DNA of 64,000 nt from Haliea sp964022665 (GCA_964022665.1 CAXIDF010000020.1:3967-67966), one strand, 5' to 3'; shown: positions 46,974 to 56,068, counted from the stretch's first letter. Numbers and translations: made by a program. The notes: generated by a model not told the origin, from the letters alone.

Positions 46974-47002
46974 GTGAAACCGGGCCGTAAAGCCCGTATA
47001 AT
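46974..47002 (+). promoter_or_regulatory. Putative ndk promoter
   Basis: GTGAAA (46974-46979) and a perfect TATAAT (46997-47002) are separated by 17 bases, beginning 4 bases after the iscS stop. The ndk start is 66 bases downstream. The long ndk-to-der gene run may be driven from here. Confidence 0.6.
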
Positions 47003-47067
47003 TGCGCGGTTTTCACCCTGGGGCCCGCTGCCCCGATTCATTTTCTGAAATCTTTGGAGAAAGTCAG

Positions 47068-47496
47068 ATGGCTGTTGAGCGTACCTTGTCTATCGTGAAG
47101 CCCGATGCTGTGGCAAAAAACGTAATTGGGCAGATTTATTCACGGTTCGAGTCCGCGGGCCTGCGCGTGGTTGCGGCAAGAATGCTGCGCCTGAGCGACG
47201 CCGTTGCCGGTGGTTTCTACGCCGAGCACAGCGAACGTCCTTTCTTCCCCGCGCTGATCGAGTTCATGACCTCCGGCCCGGTCATGGTACAGGTGCTGGA
47301 AGGCGAGAACGCCATTGCCCGCAACCGGGAGTTGATGGGCGCCACCAACCCGAAAGATGCGGACGCGGGCACCATTCGTGCCGACTTCGCCGAGTCCATC
47401 GATGCCAACGCCGTGCACGGTTCAGACTCCCCGGCATCAGCCGAGCGGGAAATCGCCTATTTCTTCGCCGCCAGCGACCTCTGCGGTCGCGGCTGA
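47068..47496 (+). CDS. ndk: Nucleoside diphosphate kinase
   Basis: Transfers phosphate from ATP to other nucleoside diphosphates. The 142-residue protein starts at the ATG after GGAGAAAG. It has MAVERTLSIVKPDAVAKNVI, the active-site histidine H117 in NAVHGSDSP, and GATNPKDADAGTIR. The family is strongly conserved and length is normal. It opens a dense co-directional gene block ndk-rlmN-pilW-rodZ-ispG-hisS-yfgM-bamB-der. Confidence 0.96.
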   Translation: MAVERTLSIVKPDAVAKNVIGQIYSRFESAGLRVVAARMLRLSDAVAGGFYAEHSERPFFPALIEFMTSGPVMVQVLEGENAIARNRELMGATNPKDADAGTIRADFAESIDANAVHGSDSPASAEREIAYFFAASDLCGRG

Positions 47497-47520
47497 GAAC
47501 AGGCTGCAGGTCGACTCATC

Positions 47521-48669
47521 ATGAACGCCACCGTTATCGCCTCGTCTGACGCCCCCGGCAGGGTCAACCTGCTGGGCATGACGCAGTTGCAGCTGGAGCA
47601 ATTTTTCCTTGATCTCGGGGAGAAGAAGTTCCGCGCGCAGCAGGTGATGAAATGGATGCATCACGCGGGTGTTATCGACATCGAGGCGATGTCCAACCTG
47701 GGCAAGGCGCTGCGCGAAAAGCTGCAGCGGGTTGCCGAGGTGCGCCCGCCGGAGATCGTCAGCCAGCTGGATTCGGCCGACGGCACCCGTAAATGGGCGA
47801 TTCGGGTGGGCGGTGGTGGCCTGGTGGAAGCCGTGCTGATTCCCGAAGGGGGACGCGCCACGCTCTGTGTTTCGTCGCAGGTGGGTTGCAGCCTCGACTG
47901 CAGCTTCTGCTCGACCGGCAAGCAGGGCTTCGAGCGCGACCTCACCGCGGCAGAAATCATCGGCCAGGTGTGGCTGGCCATAAAGTCCTACGATGCATTC
48001 CAGGCCGGCAACCGCCGCGTGGTCACCAATGTGGTGATGATGGGGATGGGCGAGCCCCTGCTGAACTTCGACAACGTGGTCGCGTCCATGGACCTGATGA
48101 TGTCGGACCTGGGTTACGGTATCTCCAAGCGTCGCGTCACCCTGAGCACCTCTGGTGTGGTGCCGGCGCTGGACCGTCTGGCCAAGGTCAGCGAGGCGTC
48201 CCTGGCGATTTCTTTGCATGCCCCCAATGATGCGCTGCGCAACCAGCTGGTGCCCATCAATCGCAAGTATCCGATAGCAGAGCTGCTGCGCAGCGCGCGC
48301 GCCTATATCGACGCGCAGGCCGACAGCAAACGCGTGGTGACTGTCGAGTACACCCTGATTGCCGGGGTCAACGACCAGCTGGAGCATGCGCACGAATTGG
48401 CCCTGTTGCTGGCGGACTTCCCCTGCAAGGTCAATCTGATTCCCTTCAACAGCTTCCCCCAGTCGGATTATCAGCGCCCCAGCGGTAACGCGGTGTCGCG
48501 CTTCTGGCAGGTGCTGGTGGATGCGGGGTACATTGTCACGATACGCACCACCCGTGGCGATGATATTGCAGCCGCCTGCGGCCAGTTGGTCGGCCAGGTT
48601 GTGGATCGCACCCGGCGCAGCGAGCGCTACCGGGCGGCCGGACAGGCCGCGGAGGTTGAAGCACGATGA
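47521..48669 (+). CDS. rlmN: Dual-specificity RNA methyltransferase RlmN
   Basis: Radical SAM enzyme methylating C2 of A2503 in 23S rRNA and A37 of some tRNAs. The 382-residue product has the CxxxCxxC cluster in VGCSLDCSFCSTGKQG (C123, C127, C130) and the catalytic Cys in RTTRGDDIAAACGQL near the C-terminus. LNFDNVVASMDLMMSDLGYG and SKRRVTLSTSGVVP are family motifs. Its stop overlaps the pilW start by four bases. Confidence 0.96.
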   Translation: MNATVIASSDAPGRVNLLGMTQLQLEQFFLDLGEKKFRAQQVMKWMHHAGVIDIEAMSNLGKALREKLQRVAEVRPPEIVSQLDSADGTRKWAIRVGGGGLVEAVLIPEGGRATLCVSSQVGCSLDCSFCSTGKQGFERDLTAAEIIGQVWLAIKSYDAFQAGNRRVVTNVVMMGMGEPLLNFDNVVASMDLMMSDLGYGISKRRVTLSTSGVVPALDRLAKVSEASLAISLHAPNDALRNQLVPINRKYPIAELLRSARAYIDAQADSKRVVTVEYTLIAGVNDQLEHAHELALLLADFPCKVNLIPFNSFPQSDYQRPSGNAVSRFWQVLVDAGYIVTIRTTRGDDIAAACGQLVGQVVDRTRRSERYRAAGQAAEVEAR

Positions 48670-49460
48670 CAACGTTACCCCGGCGGACCACCCGTCCGCT
48701 GTGCTTCACCTGGCTGCTGGCTGCATTGCTGCTCACCGGCTGCGTCACCACCACAGACAGCGTGTACACCAATCCGCCCTCCCCGGAAGACGCGCTGGAA
48801 CGCCGGGTATCGCTGGCGCGCCAATACATCGGCGAGCGCGATTGGGAGAATGCCAAGCGCAACCTTGCCCAGGCGGTAAAAATCGATGACCGCAATGCGG
48901 AGGTCCACGAGGCTTTTGCGCTGGTCTACCAGAGCACCGGGGAGAAGGAGCTGGCGGAGGAAAGCTTTGAAAAAGCCATTCGTCTGCAGCGCGATTTCTC
49001 CCGTGCGCGCAACAACTATGCCGCCTTCCTGTTTTCCGAACAGCGCTACGCGGATGCCGAGAAGCAGCTGGATTACGTGGTGAAAGACACACTCTACAGC
49101 GCCCGGCCGCTGGCGTTTGTGAACCTCGGCCTGTGCCAGCTGCAGCTGGGCAAGCGTCTGGAGGCGGAGGAGTCCTTCGGTCGCGCACTGTCAATGGACC
49201 GCGTGAATACGATTGCCCTGCTGGAGCTCGCCATTCTGAAGTACGAGGACGGTGACTATCGCATTGCGGAACGCTACTACGGTACCTATCGCACGGCGGT
49301 TCGACCGCAGAGTCCGCGAGGCTTGTGGCTGGGCGTGCGCCTCGCCCGTGCTACCGGCGACAAGGACGGCGAAAGCAGCTACGCCCTCGCCCTGAGCAGC
49401 CTGTACCCGCAGTCTCCCGAATTTCAGGAATACCAGCGGACGCTGAACAGTGGGCAGTAA
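48666..49460 (+). CDS. pilW: Type IV pilus biogenesis/stability lipoprotein PilW (PilF)
   Basis: Outer-membrane pilotin-like lipoprotein needed for type IV pilus secretin assembly. The 264-residue product has a lipoprotein signal peptide with lipobox LLLTGC26 and then six or so TPR units (ARQYIGERDWENAKRNLAQA; EVHEAFALVYQSTGEKELAEE; ARPLAFVNLGLCQLQLGKRL). Its place between rlmN and rodZ is the standard one. Other pilus genes are not in this window. Confidence 0.9.
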   Translation: MTTLPRRTTRPLCFTWLLAALLLTGCVTTTDSVYTNPPSPEDALERRVSLARQYIGERDWENAKRNLAQAVKIDDRNAEVHEAFALVYQSTGEKELAEESFEKAIRLQRDFSRARNNYAAFLFSEQRYADAEKQLDYVVKDTLYSARPLAFVNLGLCQLQLGKRLEAEESFGRALSMDRVNTIALLELAILKYEDGDYRIAERYYGTYRTAVRPQSPRGLWLGVRLARATGDKDGESSYALALSSLYPQSPEFQEYQRTLNSGQ

Positions 49461-49881
49461 GGAAACGCTCGAGCCAGCCCCCGTAGTACTGGCGCCCGGC
49501 GCACTGTTGCAGGCGGCACGTCAGGCTCGCGGCTGGACGCCCGCCGAGGTCGCGGATCGCCTGCACTGGCTGCCGGAGGTTGTAGGCCTGCTGGAGCGCG
49601 ATGCCTACGATCGCCTGCGCCGTCCTGCCTTTGCCCGCGGCTACATCGGCGCTTACGCGCGCCTGTTGGGCCTGAACGAAACGGACGTGCTCGCCGGCTT
49701 TGATCTGCACAGCCCCGACGCGGTGGCGCGCTCCGCAGGCCAGTGTCCGCGTCGGCTGCGCCCCCTGCAGCGCACCGGTGTGGGTATTGTTATTGGCCTG
49801 GCGGTGCTGGCGCTGCTGATTCTGGGTTTGTGGTGGACGCAGGTCGGCCACGCCGCGACCCATCACCTGTCTGGAGGATAA
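49450..49881 (+). CDS. rodZ: RodZ-like protein, short form without periplasmic domain
   Basis: The GTG-started gene overlaps the pilW end by 11 bases and gives 143 residues. The N-terminal region (about 15-90) is the RodZ-type HTH_25 domain that binds MreB: LLQAARQARGWTPAEVADRL, then ERDAYDRLRRPAFARGYIGA. One membrane segment follows (about 112-132, GVGIVIGLAVLALLILGLWW). RodZ proteins normally continue with a long disordered linker and a periplasmic beta domain, giving 300 or more residues. Here the protein stops about 10 residues past the membrane, and ispG starts four bases later, so the short form is not a sequencing break in the middle. Cell-shape role is inferred. Confidence 0.82.
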   Translation: MGSKETLEPAPVVLAPGALLQAARQARGWTPAEVADRLHWLPEVVGLLERDAYDRLRRPAFARGYIGAYARLLGLNETDVLAGFDLHSPDAVARSAGQCPRRLRPLQRTGVGIVIGLAVLALLILGLWWTQVGHAATHHLSGG

Positions 49882-49885
49882 GCCC

Positions 49886-51013
49886 ATGCACAAGCCTTCT
49901 CCCATTACCCGGCGCGTCAGCCGCCAGATCATGGTCGGCTCCGTGCCGGTGGGCGGTGATGCACCGATCAGTGTGCAGAGCATGACCAACACGGAAACCT
50001 GCGACGTCGACGCCACGGTGGCGCAGATTGTGGCTATCCAGGATGCCGGTGCAGACATCGTGCGCGTGTCGGTGCCGAGCATGGATGCCGCGGAAGCGTT
50101 TCGCGCCATTCGCGCCCGGGTCGACGTACCGCTGGTGGCGGATATTCACTTTGATCACAAGATCGCGCTTAAAGTCGCCGAGTATGGCGTCGATTGCCTG
50201 CGCATCAACCCGGGGAATATCGGCAGCGACAAGAAAGTGCGCGCGGTTATTGACTGCGCCCGGGACAAGGGCATACCGATTCGTATCGGGGTTAACGCCG
50301 GGTCGCTGGGCAAGGAACTGCAGCGCAAGTACGGCGAACCCACGGCCGAGGCGCTGGTGGAGTCCGCCCTGCATCACGTGGACATACTCGACCGCTTCAA
50401 CTACCCGGACTTCAAGGTCAGCGTGAAGGCCTCTGAGGTGTTCATGGCGGTGGCCGCCTATCGGCTGCTGGCAAAGCAGATCGATCAGCCGCTGCACCTG
50501 GGCATCACCGAGGCCGGTGGCTTGCGCGGTGGCACCGTGAAATCGGCGGTGGGCCTGGGCATGCTGTTGATGGACGGTATTGGCGACACCATCCGGGTGT
50601 CGCTGGCCGCAGACCCGGTGGAAGAGGTCAAGGTCGGTTTTGAGATCCTGAAAAGCCTCAAGCTGCGCGCCAATGGCATCAATTTCATTGCCTGCCCCAG
50701 CTGCTCGCGGCAGAACTTTGATGTTATCGCCACCATGAATACGCTGGAGCAGCGCCTGGAAGATATTCGCACGCCTATGGATGTGGCCGTGATCGGCTGT
50801 ATCGTCAACGGGCCAGGTGAGGCGCGCGAGGCGGATGTCGGCCTGACCGGCGCCAGCCCCAGCAACCTGATTTATGTCGACGGCAAGCCGGATCACAAGG
50901 TCAGCAACCTGGACTTCGTGGACCATCTGGAGCAGGTCATTCGCCAGCGGGCCGCCTCTCTGGAAACCCAGCGCGCCGCCGACGAGGCGCAGTTGATCGC
51001 GCGATCCAAATAA
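49886..51013 (+). CDS. ispG: 4-hydroxy-3-methylbut-2-en-1-yl diphosphate synthase IspG
   Basis: [4Fe-4S] enzyme of the MEP isoprenoid pathway, turning ME-cPP into HMBPP. The 375-residue product has the TIM-barrel N-terminus (SRQIMVGSVPVGGDAPISVQ and SMTNTETCDVDATVAQI) and the cluster-binding region FIACPSCSRQNFD and VIGCIVNGPGEA with three cysteines. Length agrees with proteobacterial IspG. It follows rodZ directly. Confidence 0.96.
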   Translation: MHKPSPITRRVSRQIMVGSVPVGGDAPISVQSMTNTETCDVDATVAQIVAIQDAGADIVRVSVPSMDAAEAFRAIRARVDVPLVADIHFDHKIALKVAEYGVDCLRINPGNIGSDKKVRAVIDCARDKGIPIRIGVNAGSLGKELQRKYGEPTAEALVESALHHVDILDRFNYPDFKVSVKASEVFMAVAAYRLLAKQIDQPLHLGITEAGGLRGGTVKSAVGLGMLLMDGIGDTIRVSLAADPVEEVKVGFEILKSLKLRANGINFIACPSCSRQNFDVIATMNTLEQRLEDIRTPMDVAVIGCIVNGPGEAREADVGLTGASPSNLIYVDGKPDHKVSNLDFVDHLEQVIRQRAASLETQRAADEAQLIARSK

Positions 51014-51032
51014 TGAATTTGCAGGAGTACAG

Positions 51033-52331
51033 GTGACAACGATTCGAGCCATCCGGGGGATGAACGACATTCTCCCGGATGAAACAGACCGCTGGCAGTA
51101 TCTTGAGCGTACTGTGGCAGAGGTGCTGGCGAGCTATGGTTACGCTGAAATTCGTATGCCCATCGTCGAGCAGACGGCGCTGTTTCGCCGCTCTATCGGC
51201 GAAGTGACGGATATCGTCGAGAAGGAAATGTACAGCTTCGACGACCGCAATGGTGAAAGCCTCACCCTGCGGCCGGAGGGCACCGCGGGCTGTGTGCGCG
51301 CGGCAATCCAGAACAGCCTGTTGGGCACAGTACAGCGGCTCTGGTACAGCGGCCCCATGTTTCGCTACGAGCGGCCGCAAAAGGGGCGCCAGCGGCAGTT
51401 CCACCAGATTGGCGCGGAAGTGTTTGGTGTGCCAACGCCGGACATCGACGCCGAGCTGATTCTTATGACCGCGCGCCTCTGGCGTGCCCTGGGCATTGAT
51501 GAGCACGTGGAGTTGCAGCTGAACTCCATCGGCAGCAGTGCCGATCGCCAGGCGTTTCGTGCGGCGCTGGTGGCCTATCTGTCCGAGCATCAGGCCGACC
51601 TGGATGAAGACAGCCAGCGCAGGCTGCTGACCAACCCGTTGCGCATTCTGGATAGCAAGCACCCGGGTACTCGCGCCCTGCTGCAGCAGGCTCCGGTACT
51701 GACGGACTACCTGGATGATGAATCGAAGGCAGATTTCGCCCGCGTGTGCGAACTTCTGGATGCGGCGTCTGTCTCCTATGTCGTCAATCCCTCGCTGGTG
51801 CGCGGGCTGGACTACTACAACAAGACAGTGTTCGAATGGGTGACCGACAGGCTGGGTGCGCAGGGCACCGTGTGTGCCGGCGGTCGCTACGATGGTCTGG
51901 TGCAGCAACTCGGCGGCAAGCCCGTCCCCGGTATCGGCTTTGCCATGGGCAAAGAGCGTCTGGTGCTGCTGCTGGAAGCCTTGGAGGCGTTGCCGGCAAC
52001 CCTGCCTGCGGCGGACGTTTACGTCGTCAACTCCGGGGGACGCGCGGAAATTGCGGCGTTTGCTGCACTCGAGAGCCTGCGCAGCGCGTTGCCCGGGCTG
52101 CGCATTGTGCAGCATACCGGCGGCGGCAGTTTCCGCAGCCAACTGAAAAAAGCCGACAAGAGCGGTGCCCGCTGGGCGCTGATCTGGGGCGACGATGAAG
52201 TGGCCGCTGCCACGGTCACCGTCAAGCCGCTGCGCGAGCAGGGCGAAGAGCAGGCGACGCTGCCCCTGGCAGATGTGCCCGCGTTCCTCTTGCGCAGCCG
52301 TACCCCCGACACCACAACCGAAGGAAGCTAG
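51033..52331 (+). CDS. hisS: Histidyl-tRNA synthetase
   Basis: Class II aminoacyl-tRNA synthetase for histidine. The 432-residue product starts with GTG (51033) and AGGAG upstream. Motif 1-3 and the histidine-specific loops are seen: IRGMNDILPDE, LRPEGTAGCVRAAI (motif 2 area FRYERPQKGRQRQFHQIGAE) and SLVRGLDYYNKTVFEW, which is the histidine A-motif; GGGRYDGL-like AGGRYDGLVQQLGG follows. The C-terminal anticodon domain starts at about 325. Confidence 0.96.
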   Translation: MTTIRAIRGMNDILPDETDRWQYLERTVAEVLASYGYAEIRMPIVEQTALFRRSIGEVTDIVEKEMYSFDDRNGESLTLRPEGTAGCVRAAIQNSLLGTVQRLWYSGPMFRYERPQKGRQRQFHQIGAEVFGVPTPDIDAELILMTARLWRALGIDEHVELQLNSIGSSADRQAFRAALVAYLSEHQADLDEDSQRRLLTNPLRILDSKHPGTRALLQQAPVLTDYLDDESKADFARVCELLDAASVSYVVNPSLVRGLDYYNKTVFEWVTDRLGAQGTVCAGGRYDGLVQQLGGKPVPGIGFAMGKERLVLLLEALEALPATLPAADVYVVNSGGRAEIAAFAALESLRSALPGLRIVQHTGGGSFRSQLKKADKSGARWALIWGDDEVAAATVTVKPLREQGEEQATLPLADVPAFLLRSRTPDTTTEGS

Positions 52332-52334
52332 ATC

Positions 52335-53009
52335 GTGGAACAATATCGTACAGAAGAAGAACAGGTAGAAGCACTGCGGCGCTGGTGGGACGAGAATGGC
52401 CGCTCCACCCTGGTCGCCATTGTGCTGGTGCTGGCGGGGACCTTCGCCTGGCAGGGCTGGCAGCGTTACGATGCGCAGCGTACTGCGAGTGCATCGGACC
52501 TGTATCAGCAAATGCTGGAGGCTGCCGCGCTGGCGCAGGAGGGTGCGGCAACGGCCGCACCGGTGTCGCAGCTGGCCACGCAGCTGCGCAGGGACTTCGC
52601 CGGCACCAGCTATGCCCAGTTTGCGGCGCTGCACCAGGCGCGTGTCGCGGTAATCGCCGGGGATCTTGAGGCTGCCGAAGCGGATTTGCGCTGGGTGTTG
52701 GGCAAGGCCGACGGTGGCAGTGAAACCGCGCTCGTCGCACAGTTGCGCCTGGCCCGGGTGGTTGCGGCGCAGGGCAATGTGGAGCAGGCGCTGGCACTGC
52801 TGGCGCCGGAAGCAATGGGCAAGTACCAGGCCGCTGCCGCTATGGCGCGTGGGGATGTGCTTGCCGGGGCCGGGCGTGCGGAAGAAGCGCTCGCCGCCTA
52901 CCGCGAAGCGCAGGCGCTGGTGCAGACCTATCCCGCGCAGCTCAACCTGGAAACCCTGGCCGCCAAGCTGCAAAGCCTGGCGGCCGCTATGGCAGGGGAT
53001 GACGCATGA
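52335..53009 (+). CDS. yfgM: YfgM-family periplasmic TPR protein (SecYEG ancillary)
   Basis: Single-pass inner-membrane protein thought to link the Sec translocon with periplasmic chaperones. The 224-residue product starts with GTG (52335). It has a short cytoplasmic segment (YRTEEEQVEALRRWWDENGR), one membrane helix (STLVAIVLVLAGTFAWQGW) and a TPR-rich periplasmic part. Position between hisS and bamB is the conserved one. Its stop overlaps the bamB start by four bases (ATGA). Confidence 0.92.
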   Translation: MEQYRTEEEQVEALRRWWDENGRSTLVAIVLVLAGTFAWQGWQRYDAQRTASASDLYQQMLEAAALAQEGAATAAPVSQLATQLRRDFAGTSYAQFAALHQARVAVIAGDLEAAEADLRWVLGKADGGSETALVAQLRLARVVAAQGNVEQALALLAPEAMGKYQAAAAMARGDVLAGAGRAEEALAAYREAQALVQTYPAQLNLETLAAKLQSLAAAMAGDDA

Positions 53010-54190
53010 GGGTTGCCGTAACACGCTGGAGTGTCTTGCTGCTTTGTATGCTGGCGCTGGGAGGTTGCAGCACTATCAAAGGCTGGTTCGAGATTGACGA
53101 TGACGAAGATCCGCGCCAGCCCGTGGAGCTGGAAAAGTTCGAACAAACGGTAAAAGCCAAGCGACTCTGGTCTACCGGCGTGGGTGATGGCCAGGGCGAC
53201 GGCCTGTACCGGATCGAGCCGGTAATCGGTGACGGGCGCATTTATGCGGCATCTGCCGATGGCGAAGTGAAGGCGCTGGACGTTACTAATGGCCGGCGCG
53301 TGTGGGATGCGGATCTGGAGCTGCCGATTTCCGGTGGCGTGGGCCTGTACGAAAACAGCATTTTTCTCGGGGCCAGCGATGGCTTTGTCATTCGTCTCGA
53401 CGCCAGCAACGGTGATCTGGTCTGGCGCGCCGCGGTGACCGGCGAAGTGCTGGCCCCGCCGCAGGGCAACGGCAAGGTGGTGGTCGCGCAGACCTACGAC
53501 GGCAAGTTGCACGGGCTGGACTTCGCCACCGGCGAGCGGCTGTGGACGTACGATAGCAACATGCCGGTGCTGACCATTCGCGGCACCAGCACGCCCATTC
53601 TGCAGGGCAACCGCGTTATTGCCGGTTTCTCCAATGGCCGCGTAGTCGGCTTCGAGGCGGCAACCGGTGGAGTGGAGTGGGAGGCCCGGGTGGCCATTCC
53701 GCAGGGCCGTTCGGAGATTGAACGTATTGTCGATGTGGACGGTAGCATGGCGCTGCTCGGCAACGAGCTGTTTGCCTCCAGTTACCAGGGCTTTGTGGTG
53801 TCCATCGACATCAACACCGGGCGCAAACTCTGGGAGCGCCCGGTTTCCTCGGTGTCCGGTGTTTCACAGGGGTTCGGTAACGTCTACGCCTCGGATGAAG
53901 ACGGCACGGTTATAGCCTTCCTGCGCACTGGCCAGGGGCAGCGCTGGACTCAGGATGCGCTGGGCTGGCGCGGGCTCGGCAGGCCAGTGCCGGTGAGCAG
54001 TTACCTGGCCGTGGCGGACTTCGAAGGCTACGTGCATCTGCTGTCCCAGGTGGATGGCAGTTTTGTGGGCCGCTTCCGGCCCGACAGTGATGGCGTGCGC
54101 GCCGACATGCTGAGTGACGGCAACGTGCTCTACGTGTTCGGTAACAGCGGCGACCTGCAAGCTTACGAACTCAGCTCCACCTCCAGGTAA
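53006..54190 (+). CDS. bamB: Outer membrane protein assembly factor BamB
   Basis: Lipoprotein of the BAM complex that helps insert beta-barrel proteins in the outer membrane. The 394-residue product has a signal peptide with lipobox LALGGC21 and eight PQQ-like beta-propeller repeats, with blade motifs such as GRIYAASADGEVKALDVTNG, GFVIRLDASNGDLVWRA and GKLHGLDFATGERLWTYDS. Length matches. der follows five bases downstream. Confidence 0.95.
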   Translation: MRVAVTRWSVLLLCMLALGGCSTIKGWFEIDDDEDPRQPVELEKFEQTVKAKRLWSTGVGDGQGDGLYRIEPVIGDGRIYAASADGEVKALDVTNGRRVWDADLELPISGGVGLYENSIFLGASDGFVIRLDASNGDLVWRAAVTGEVLAPPQGNGKVVVAQTYDGKLHGLDFATGERLWTYDSNMPVLTIRGTSTPILQGNRVIAGFSNGRVVGFEAATGGVEWEARVAIPQGRSEIERIVDVDGSMALLGNELFASSYQGFVVSIDINTGRKLWERPVSSVSGVSQGFGNVYASDEDGTVIAFLRTGQGQRWTQDALGWRGLGRPVPVSSYLAVADFEGYVHLLSQVDGSFVGRFRPDSDGVRADMLSDGNVLYVFGNSGDLQAYELSSTSR

Positions 54191-54195
54191 CCACG

Positions 54196-55611
54196 ATGAT
54201 TCCCGTAATTGCCCTGGTCGGCCGTCCCAATGTGGGCAAGTCGACCCTGTTCAACCAGCTCACCCGCAGCCGCGATGCGCTGGTCGCAGACCTTGCCGGG
54301 CTCACACGGGATCGCAAATACGGTGAGGCACGCATCGGTTCGCGGCCCTTCATGGTCATCGACACCGGGGGTATCAGCGGCGACGAAATGGGCATCGAGG
54401 CGCAAATGGCCGGGCAGTCCCTGCTCGCCATTGAGGAAGCCGACGCGGTGCTGTTCCTGGTTGATGCCCGGGAGGGCCTGAACCCGGCGGACCAGGCGCT
54501 GGCCCGCCACCTGCGCCAGCGCAACAAGGCCTTCCACGTTATCGTCAACAAGATCGACGGTCTCAATGAGGACGTTGTGCTGGGTGACTTTTACGCGCTG
54601 GGTGTAGAGCAACTGCATGGCATTGCCGCGTCCCATGGACGCGGTGTGCGCCAGATGATCGATGACGTGCTCGCCACGTTCCCGGAGGATACTGAAGAAG
54701 ACGCGGCCGAGGTGGATCGTCGCGACAGCATTCGTGTCGCCATTGTCGGGCGGCCCAACGTAGGCAAGTCGACGCTGGTCAACCGGTTGCTGGGGGAAGA
54801 GCGCGTGGTCGTTTACGACCAGCCGGGCACCACCCGCGACAGCGTGTATATCGATTACGAGCGCGATGGCCAGCGCTACACGCTTATCGACACGGCGGGT
54901 GTGCGGCGGCGCAAGAATGTGCGTGAGACGGTAGAGAAGTTCTCCATCGTCAAAACCCTCAAGGCCATCGATGACGCACACGTGGTGTTGCTGGTTATGG
55001 ATGCGCACGAGGGCATTGTCGACCAGGACCTGCACCTGCTCGGTCACTGTATCGAAGCGGGCCGCGGCCTGGTCTTGACCGTGAACAAGTGGGACGGCAT
55101 CGAAACCCACCAACGGGACTGGATTCGCAATGAGCTCAGCCGGCGGCTGATATTTGCCGACTACGCCGATACGCATTTCATTTCGGCGCTGCACGGCACA
55201 GGCGTGGGGCACCTCTACAAGTCTATCCTCGGTGCGCACAGCTCGGCCACGCGCAAGCTGAACACCAATCAGCTGACACGCATTCTTGAAGGGGCGGTGT
55301 TCGATCATGCGCCACCGATGGTGAACGGCCGTCGCATCAAGCTGCGCTACGCCCACCCGGGTGGGCAGAACCCTCCCCTGATCGTGATACACGGCAACCA
55401 GACCGGCAGTGTGCCCAACAGCTATCAGCGCTACCTGGAAAAGGTGTTTCGTCGCGAGCTCAAGCTGAGCGGGACACCCGTGCGCATAGAATTCCGCACC
55501 GGCGACAACCCGTTTGCGGACAAGCGCAACCAGCTCACGCAGCGTCAGGTACAGCGCAAGCGTCGCCTGATGGCCCACGTGAAAAAGAACGAAAAGAAGA
55601 AAAAACGCTGA
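54196..55611 (+). CDS. der: Ribosome biogenesis GTPase Der (EngA)
   Basis: Essential double GTPase for 50S subunit assembly. The 471-residue protein has two G domains, each with GRPNVGKST (residues about 9-17 and 191-199), then switch regions and the second-domain DQPGTTRDSV and DTAGVRRRKN. The C-terminal KH-like domain (about 370-460) is present and the tail is Lys-rich. It closes the conserved block; a truncated haemoglobin gene follows 10 bases later. Confidence 0.96.
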   Translation: MIPVIALVGRPNVGKSTLFNQLTRSRDALVADLAGLTRDRKYGEARIGSRPFMVIDTGGISGDEMGIEAQMAGQSLLAIEEADAVLFLVDAREGLNPADQALARHLRQRNKAFHVIVNKIDGLNEDVVLGDFYALGVEQLHGIAASHGRGVRQMIDDVLATFPEDTEEDAAEVDRRDSIRVAIVGRPNVGKSTLVNRLLGEERVVVYDQPGTTRDSVYIDYERDGQRYTLIDTAGVRRRKNVRETVEKFSIVKTLKAIDDAHVVLLVMDAHEGIVDQDLHLLGHCIEAGRGLVLTVNKWDGIETHQRDWIRNELSRRLIFADYADTHFISALHGTGVGHLYKSILGAHSSATRKLNTNQLTRILEGAVFDHAPPMVNGRRIKLRYAHPGGQNPPLIVIHGNQTGSVPNSYQRYLEKVFRRELKLSGTPVRIEFRTGDNPFADKRNQLTQRQVQRKRRLMAHVKKNEKKKKR

Positions 55612-55621
55612 CGCGGATACC

Positions 55622-55999
55622 ATGGGTAAGCCGGATCTGGACAAGCGCGCGACCATAGAAGGGTTTGTCGACCAGTTCTATGCCCGAGTGCTAGCCGACC
55701 CCCGGCTTGCTCCAATTTTTCTTGACGTGGCGCAGATTGACCTCGACGTGCACTTGCCGCACATCAAGGACTACTGGTGCAAGCTGCTGCTCGGGGAGCA
55801 GCGCTATCGCCGCCACACCATGGCCATTCACCGCCGCCTGCACGCCAGGCAACCGCTACAAGCCGATGACTTCCAGCGCTGGCTGGCGTTATTTATTGCC
55901 ACGGTGGATGCGGGTTATGCAGGGCCCGGTGCGCAGCGCGCCAAGCGCGTGGCGACGGCAATCGCCGGCAATATGCAGCAGGGGCTTGAGCCCGGCTGA
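55622..55999 (+). CDS. Group III truncated haemoglobin
   Basis: A 125-residue 2-on-2 globin. The sequence FVDQFYARVLADPRLAPIFL, then LPHIKDYWCKLLLGEQRYRRH and MAIHRRLHA with likely proximal His H70, fits the group III class (trHbP/Ctb type), which helps with oxygen or nitric oxide handling. It follows der by 10 bases and may be co-transcribed. A role in NO detoxification is suggested by relatives only. Confidence 0.85.
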   Translation: MGKPDLDKRATIEGFVDQFYARVLADPRLAPIFLDVAQIDLDVHLPHIKDYWCKLLLGEQRYRRHTMAIHRRLHARQPLQADDFQRWLALFIATVDAGYAGPGAQRAKRVATAIAGNMQQGLEPG

Positions 56000-56068
56000 A
56001 CCCCGGTCCGCGACGCGCTTGCGCAACTCAACGCTTGTACATTCCCACTCTTGCACATTTCCATTCTA

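Noticed and set aside
50937..53024. 695-codon open frame on the minus strand across hisS and yfgM
   Set aside because: Fully antisense to hisS and yfgM, no recognisable domain, composition typical of a shadow frame.
54163..55656. 497-codon open frame opposite der
   Set aside because: Shadow of der, which has both G domains intact.
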